Source: Planctomycetota bacterium (lineage in GTDB: Bacteria > Planctomycetota > Phycisphaerae > UBA1845 > CAIVHJ01). Taken from it: a stretch of 8,170 nucleotides of DNA. Shown here in pieces: positions 5,671 through 8,170 of this stretch. Under the pieces are notes generated by a model. It was not told the DNA's origin. It saw nothing but the letters and a program-made list of their open reading frames with translations, and did not search any database. The stretch's first letter is position 1; each line of letters starts with the position of its first letter. The stretch covers positions 1 through 8,170 of the forward strand of contig JACZTW010000179.1 in the NCBI GenBank assembly GCA_022573485.1. Direction: 5' to 3'. Made by a program: the position numbers and the translations under genes.

Positions 5671-5684
5671 ACCTGAGGCTTGAA

Positions 5685-7790
5685 TCAAAGACCACAATCG
5701 ATGGCGCAGCTCGTTCCGTCTTCCAGCGTGTCACAGACGCCGTCCCCACAGCACGCTGAAGGCATCGGCTGATCGCTGCACGCGTATCCGTCGCTCAGGC
5801 AGCGGCTATCGCTGCAATCCACGGGTTTTTTCCCGCCGCCGGCGCCACAGCAGAACTGGTTCCTGGGTGCGCCTTGTTGCACGCCGTTGCAGTCCGCCGG
5901 GCACGTCCGGCAATCCTCGCCGCCGGCCGCTTCACACAACCCGTCGCCGCAAGTCGCCGGCTCCAGGGTCATGCAATCGTTCGAGCACGAGGCGCAGTCT
6001 TCGCCCTGCTCGCAGACGCCATCATTGTCGCACAGACAGGACGGATGCGTGTAGCAGTCCGGGTCCAGGCAGTCGATCAGCCCGTCGCAATCCTCGTCCT
6101 CGCCGTCGGTGCAACTGGATTCGTTGAGCGGTGGCGCGCCACAGTCCGCCGCGCAAGTGCAAGTCGTCTCCGATGGATCACACGTGCCGTCGCCACAGCA
6201 GGCCACGGATGCGCCCTGATCCACACACTCGAAGCCGTCGCTCGTACAGCGCGCGTCGGTGCAGTCGACGGGATTGACGCCACCGCCTCCGCCGCAGCAA
6301 TACCGGCTGCTGGCCCTGCCCTTCTGCACGCCGTCGCAGTCGGCCGGACAGGTCAGGCAATCCTCGCCGTCGCCCGCTTCGCACACGCCGTTGCCGCAGA
6401 GGGCACTAATGCTGGTGACGCAGTCGTTCGGACACCACTGACAATCCTCGCCGGCTTCGCAATAGCCATCGTTATCACAGATACAAATGGGATGATCGAA
6501 GCAATCGGAGTCATCGCAGTCGGTGAGCCCGTCACAATCCTCATCCTGGCCGTTATCGCACACCGTCTCGTAGGCGTCGGGGGTGCCCGAATCGTCCATG
6601 CCGGGGCACTGATCGCAGGCATCGCCGAAGCCGTCCGCGTCGGTATCGAGCTGGTCGGGATTGATCGTGTTGGCACAGTTGTCCAGACAGTCAGGCACTT
6701 CATCGCCGTCGGTATCCAGGGCGTCATCCACACCCGGGCATTGATCGCACGCATCGCCCGCGCCGTCGCCGTCGGTATCCGTCTGGTCGGCGTTCGCATG
6801 AGCGGGACAGTTATCCACACAATCGATCAGGCCGTCGCCGTCTGAATCGGCGGAAGATTCGCCAGGCGGGCAGAGATCGCAGGCGTCGCCCAAACCGTCG
6901 CCGTTACTGTCGAGCTGGTCCGGATTGCTGAGCTCCGGACAATTGTCGCAGGCATCACCAACCCCATCACCATCGCCGTCGGCCTGGCCCGGATTGTACA
7001 CCAGCGGGCAGTTATCGACGTCGTCGAGAATTCCGTCGCGGGCATAGAAACGAATCGTCCAGCTATTCAGGCTGCCTTGTTCTCCAGCCGCTCGATCGAA
7101 GACTTCCACCGTCCACACGCCGCGGGTCGCCTCGCCGATGAAGTCCTCGAGACGATCCGGCACGGGCGTGCTCTCGGCATCCGCCCAGGGCTGATAGGTT
7201 CCGGAGATAATCGTGCCGAAGCTCGGCGGGACAGTCTCGATCAGGGGCGCAATCGTGCCCGTCACGAGGGTCACGTCGAAATCGGCGTTGGGCGAACCCG
7301 CCGGGAGCGCCGGATACTGCACGCGATCGATGAGTCGCACCTGGGCGCCGTCGATGACGTCGTGGTTCAGTTCGACGACGATGTCGCCGCACCACGGGTG
7401 CGAAACGTCGAGATCGAATTCCACATCGCAAATGACCAAGTTTTCCGGGACATATATCGAGGCTGACAGGCCGCCGAAATCGGGAATGGTCAGGAAGTCG
7501 GACCGCGTGTACTCGAAGGCCAGTTCGCAACTCTCTACGCCGGAAATCGTACGCCGGGGCGCGCCGGTGTCCGCCGTATTTCGAGACGAATCCAGATTAC
7601 GAAGCTGGGCACAGTCCAGGCTCTCGTCGACCTCACAATTGCAAATGCCCCCGTCGGTGCCGAGATAAGGCATGGGCGGGTTGTCGGCATCGCAGGGCAA
7701 GTCGACGACCTGGCCGGAGGTCGGCTGGGGCGCTGCGGCGCTGACCATCAGGAAGACCCAAAGAGTCGTGCTCGTTTTGCTGTGTTTCAT
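5685..7790 (-). CDS. Secreted P-domain / thrombospondin type-3 / Cys-rich repeat protein
   Basis: A 701-residue exported protein. The N-terminus KHSK, then hydrophobic TLWVFLMVSAAA, is a signal peptide with likely cleavage near residue 26. Residues about 91-250 match a proprotein-convertase P-domain: WCGDIVVEL (133-141) and WTVEVFDRAAGEQGSLNSW (226-244). Residues 255-400 are thrombospondin type-3 calcium-binding repeats of the form DNCP..NPDQ.D.DGDG.GDACD. Residues 411-551 and 560-700 are two copies of one Cys/Asp-rich module: 141 residues each, ungapped, 87 identical. Each contains DEDCDGL.DC, CDNDG.CE.GEDC and GEDC.TCPADC. There is no protease domain despite the P-domain, and no membrane anchor, PEP-CTERM or other sorting tail after CAIDCGL. 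The role is probably structural or adhesive outside the cytoplasmic membrane, with calcium and disulfides holding the fold. ATG 7790 has GGAG nine bases upstream. The exact function is unknown. Confidence 0.9.
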   Translation of the reverse strand: MKHSKTSTTLWVFLMVSAAAPQPTSGQVVDLPCDADNPPMPYLGTDGGICNCEVDESLDCAQLRNLDSSRNTADTGAPRRTISGVESCELAFEYTRSDFLTIPDFGGLSASIYVPENLVICDVEFDLDVSHPWCGDIVVELNHDVIDGAQVRLIDRVQYPALPAGSPNADFDVTLVTGTIAPLIETVPPSFGTIISGTYQPWADAESTPVPDRLEDFIGEATRGVWTVEVFDRAAGEQGSLNSWTIRFYARDGILDDVDNCPLVYNPGQADGDGDGVGDACDNCPELSNPDQLDSNGDGLGDACDLCPPGESSADSDGDGLIDCVDNCPAHANADQTDTDGDGAGDACDQCPGVDDALDTDGDEVPDCLDNCANTINPDQLDTDADGFGDACDQCPGMDDSGTPDAYETVCDNGQDEDCDGLTDCDDSDCFDHPICICDNDGYCEAGEDCQWCPNDCVTSISALCGNGVCEAGDGEDCLTCPADCDGVQKGRASSRYCCGGGGGVNPVDCTDARCTSDGFECVDQGASVACCGDGTCDPSETTCTCAADCGAPPLNESSCTDGEDEDCDGLIDCLDPDCYTHPSCLCDNDGVCEQGEDCASCSNDCMTLEPATCGDGLCEAAGGEDCRTCPADCNGVQQGAPRNQFCCGAGGGKKPVDCSDSRCLSDGYACSDQPMPSACCGDGVCDTLEDGTSCAIDCGL
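5691..6113 (-). repeat. Internal Cys-rich module, copy B (residues 560-700)
   Basis: Aligns without gaps to residues 411-551 at an offset of 149 residues, with 87 of 141 identical. Cysteine spacing is almost fully kept; the clearest exception is near the end, where CTCAADC aligns with SCAIDC preceded by a shifted residue. Confidence 0.85.
6138..6560 (-). repeat. Internal Cys-rich module, copy A (residues 411-551)
   Basis: First copy of the duplicated module, separated from copy B by eight residues (APPLNESS). It follows directly on the calcium-binding repeats. About 62 % identity indicates an old duplication kept in frame. Confidence 0.85.
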
Positions 7791-7866
7791 GGCCTGTCAC
7801 TCCGCGCGCGGGTGCGTTGGACCGAAGCCGACGCGGCTGGATCCACGCATCAACGCAAACAAGGCG

Positions 7867-7885
7867 CCAACCGCGCAGCGGTTGG
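7867..7885. other. Hairpin in the likely 5' leader of the secreted protein gene
   Basis: CCAACCG (7867-7873) and CGGTTGG (7879-7885) form a perfect 7-bp stem closed by a five-base loop. It lies 77 bases upstream of the minus-strand ATG and inside the transcript if the candidate promoter at 7919-7949 is used. Confidence 0.4.
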
Positions 7886-7918
7886 TCGCCAAGGACGCTA
7901 ACGGATTCGATATTGCGA

Positions 7919-7949
7919 ATTATGAGAGCGGACGCGGATGTTTGCTCAA
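7919..7949 (-). promoter_or_regulatory. Candidate promoter for the secreted protein gene
   Basis: On the minus strand TTGAGC (7949-7944) precedes CATAAT (7924-7919) with a 19-base spacer. The -35 box is the same six bases as in the EF-G-like gene's candidate promoter. The spacer is longer than ideal, so support is weak. Confidence 0.28.
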
Positions 7950-7967
7950 CGAGTTGCGTCCCTTCGA

Positions 7968-7986
7968 GATGAATTTAAGATTCATC
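7968..7986. promoter_or_regulatory. 19-bp AT-rich dyad upstream of the secreted protein gene
   Basis: GATGAAT (7968-7974) and ATTCATC (7980-7986) are perfect complements around TTAAG. It lies about 20 bases upstream of the candidate -35 box, a position suited to an activator or repressor site. Confidence 0.35.
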
Positions 7987-8170
7987 ACGCGACAAGTGCA
8001 AACGCAGAGGCGAGTTTTCTCGAGCAGTGACCGATAACTTCACCGTGGCGGATCCGCGCGGAGTTTATCGCACGCAGGGCTTGCGCGCGCCCGCTTGCGG
8101 AAACGATGGGCATGGCGTTATGCGGACTGGATGGACGTCTCCTAGACTCCGCCGCAGGCGGCGGCGCCGG
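7987..8170. other. Right-end region without a supportable gene
   Basis: No frame shows recognisable protein content up to the window edge. A GC-rich dyad CCGCC/GGCGG (8149-8153/8157-8161) sits at the end. A gene may begin or end beyond the edge. Confidence 0.4.

Larger units (their letters stand above)
5197..5684. other. Non-coding, repeat-dense spacer
   Basis: About 490 bases between the orphan tail and the stop of the minus-strand secreted protein gene. No reading frame has recognisable content. It contains, in order, a heptamer tandem repeat, four hairpins or palindromes, and two tandem arrays facing each other around a 65-base core. These are listed separately. Confidence 0.7.

Noticed and set aside
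5468..5759. Short frames on both strands across the mirror-image arrays
   Set aside because: Their translations only reflect the tandem repeats and show no family resemblance.
5874..6845. Plus-strand open frame of 323 codons opposite the secreted protein gene
   Set aside because: It is Ala/Val/Ile/Arg-rich with no domain, and it mirrors the Cys/Asp/Gly codons of the clear minus-strand gene, whose repeats keep the opposite strand free of stops.
7672..8037. Plus-strand open frame of 121 codons at the right end
   Set aside because: Its first third lies opposite the signal-peptide region of the secreted protein gene. No ribosome site or recognisable content supports the rest.

Overview
The window looks like a piece of a G+C-rich bacterial chromosome, most probably from the Planctomycetota. 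That placement is an inference. It rests on a divergent second elongation factor G-like protein, a large secreted protein joining a proprotein-convertase P-domain to thrombospondin type-3 calcium repeats, and gene spacers crowded with small palindromes. No marker gene settles the taxonomy.

Layout. Positions 1-925 (minus) carry the N-terminal three quarters of a class I/II PLP aminotransferase of the aspartate aminotransferase type. It starts at a GTG and runs off the left edge. Positions 926-1155 are a divergent promoter region with a candidate promoter for each side and a near-perfect 23-bp dyad touching the rightward -35 box. Positions 1156-3192 (plus) encode a complete EF-G-like translational GTPase. 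Positions 3193-3417 are a spacer with a strong hairpin. Positions 3418-4998 (plus) encode a multi-pass membrane glycosyltransferase of the GT-C/family 39 type, clearly lower in G+C than its neighbours. At 5098-5196 the last 99 bases of the EF-G-like gene occur again with four changes. Positions 5197-5684 hold no gene but a dense stack of tandem repeats and hairpins. Positions 5685-7790 (minus) encode a secreted, cysteine-rich, calcium-binding repeat protein. Positions 7791-8170 are its upstream region, with no convincing gene.

How the parts relate. The genes do not form one pathway. The most informative feature is architectural: the glycosyltransferase sits between two copies of the EF-G-like gene's 3' end, and the bases just before its start codon resemble the EF-G-like gene's own leader. 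Together with the composition shift, this suggests insertion at the EF-G-like gene, or replacement of the body of a tandem duplicate of it, followed by repeat accumulation downstream. The aminotransferase and the EF-G-like gene are divergent and could share control through the dyad.
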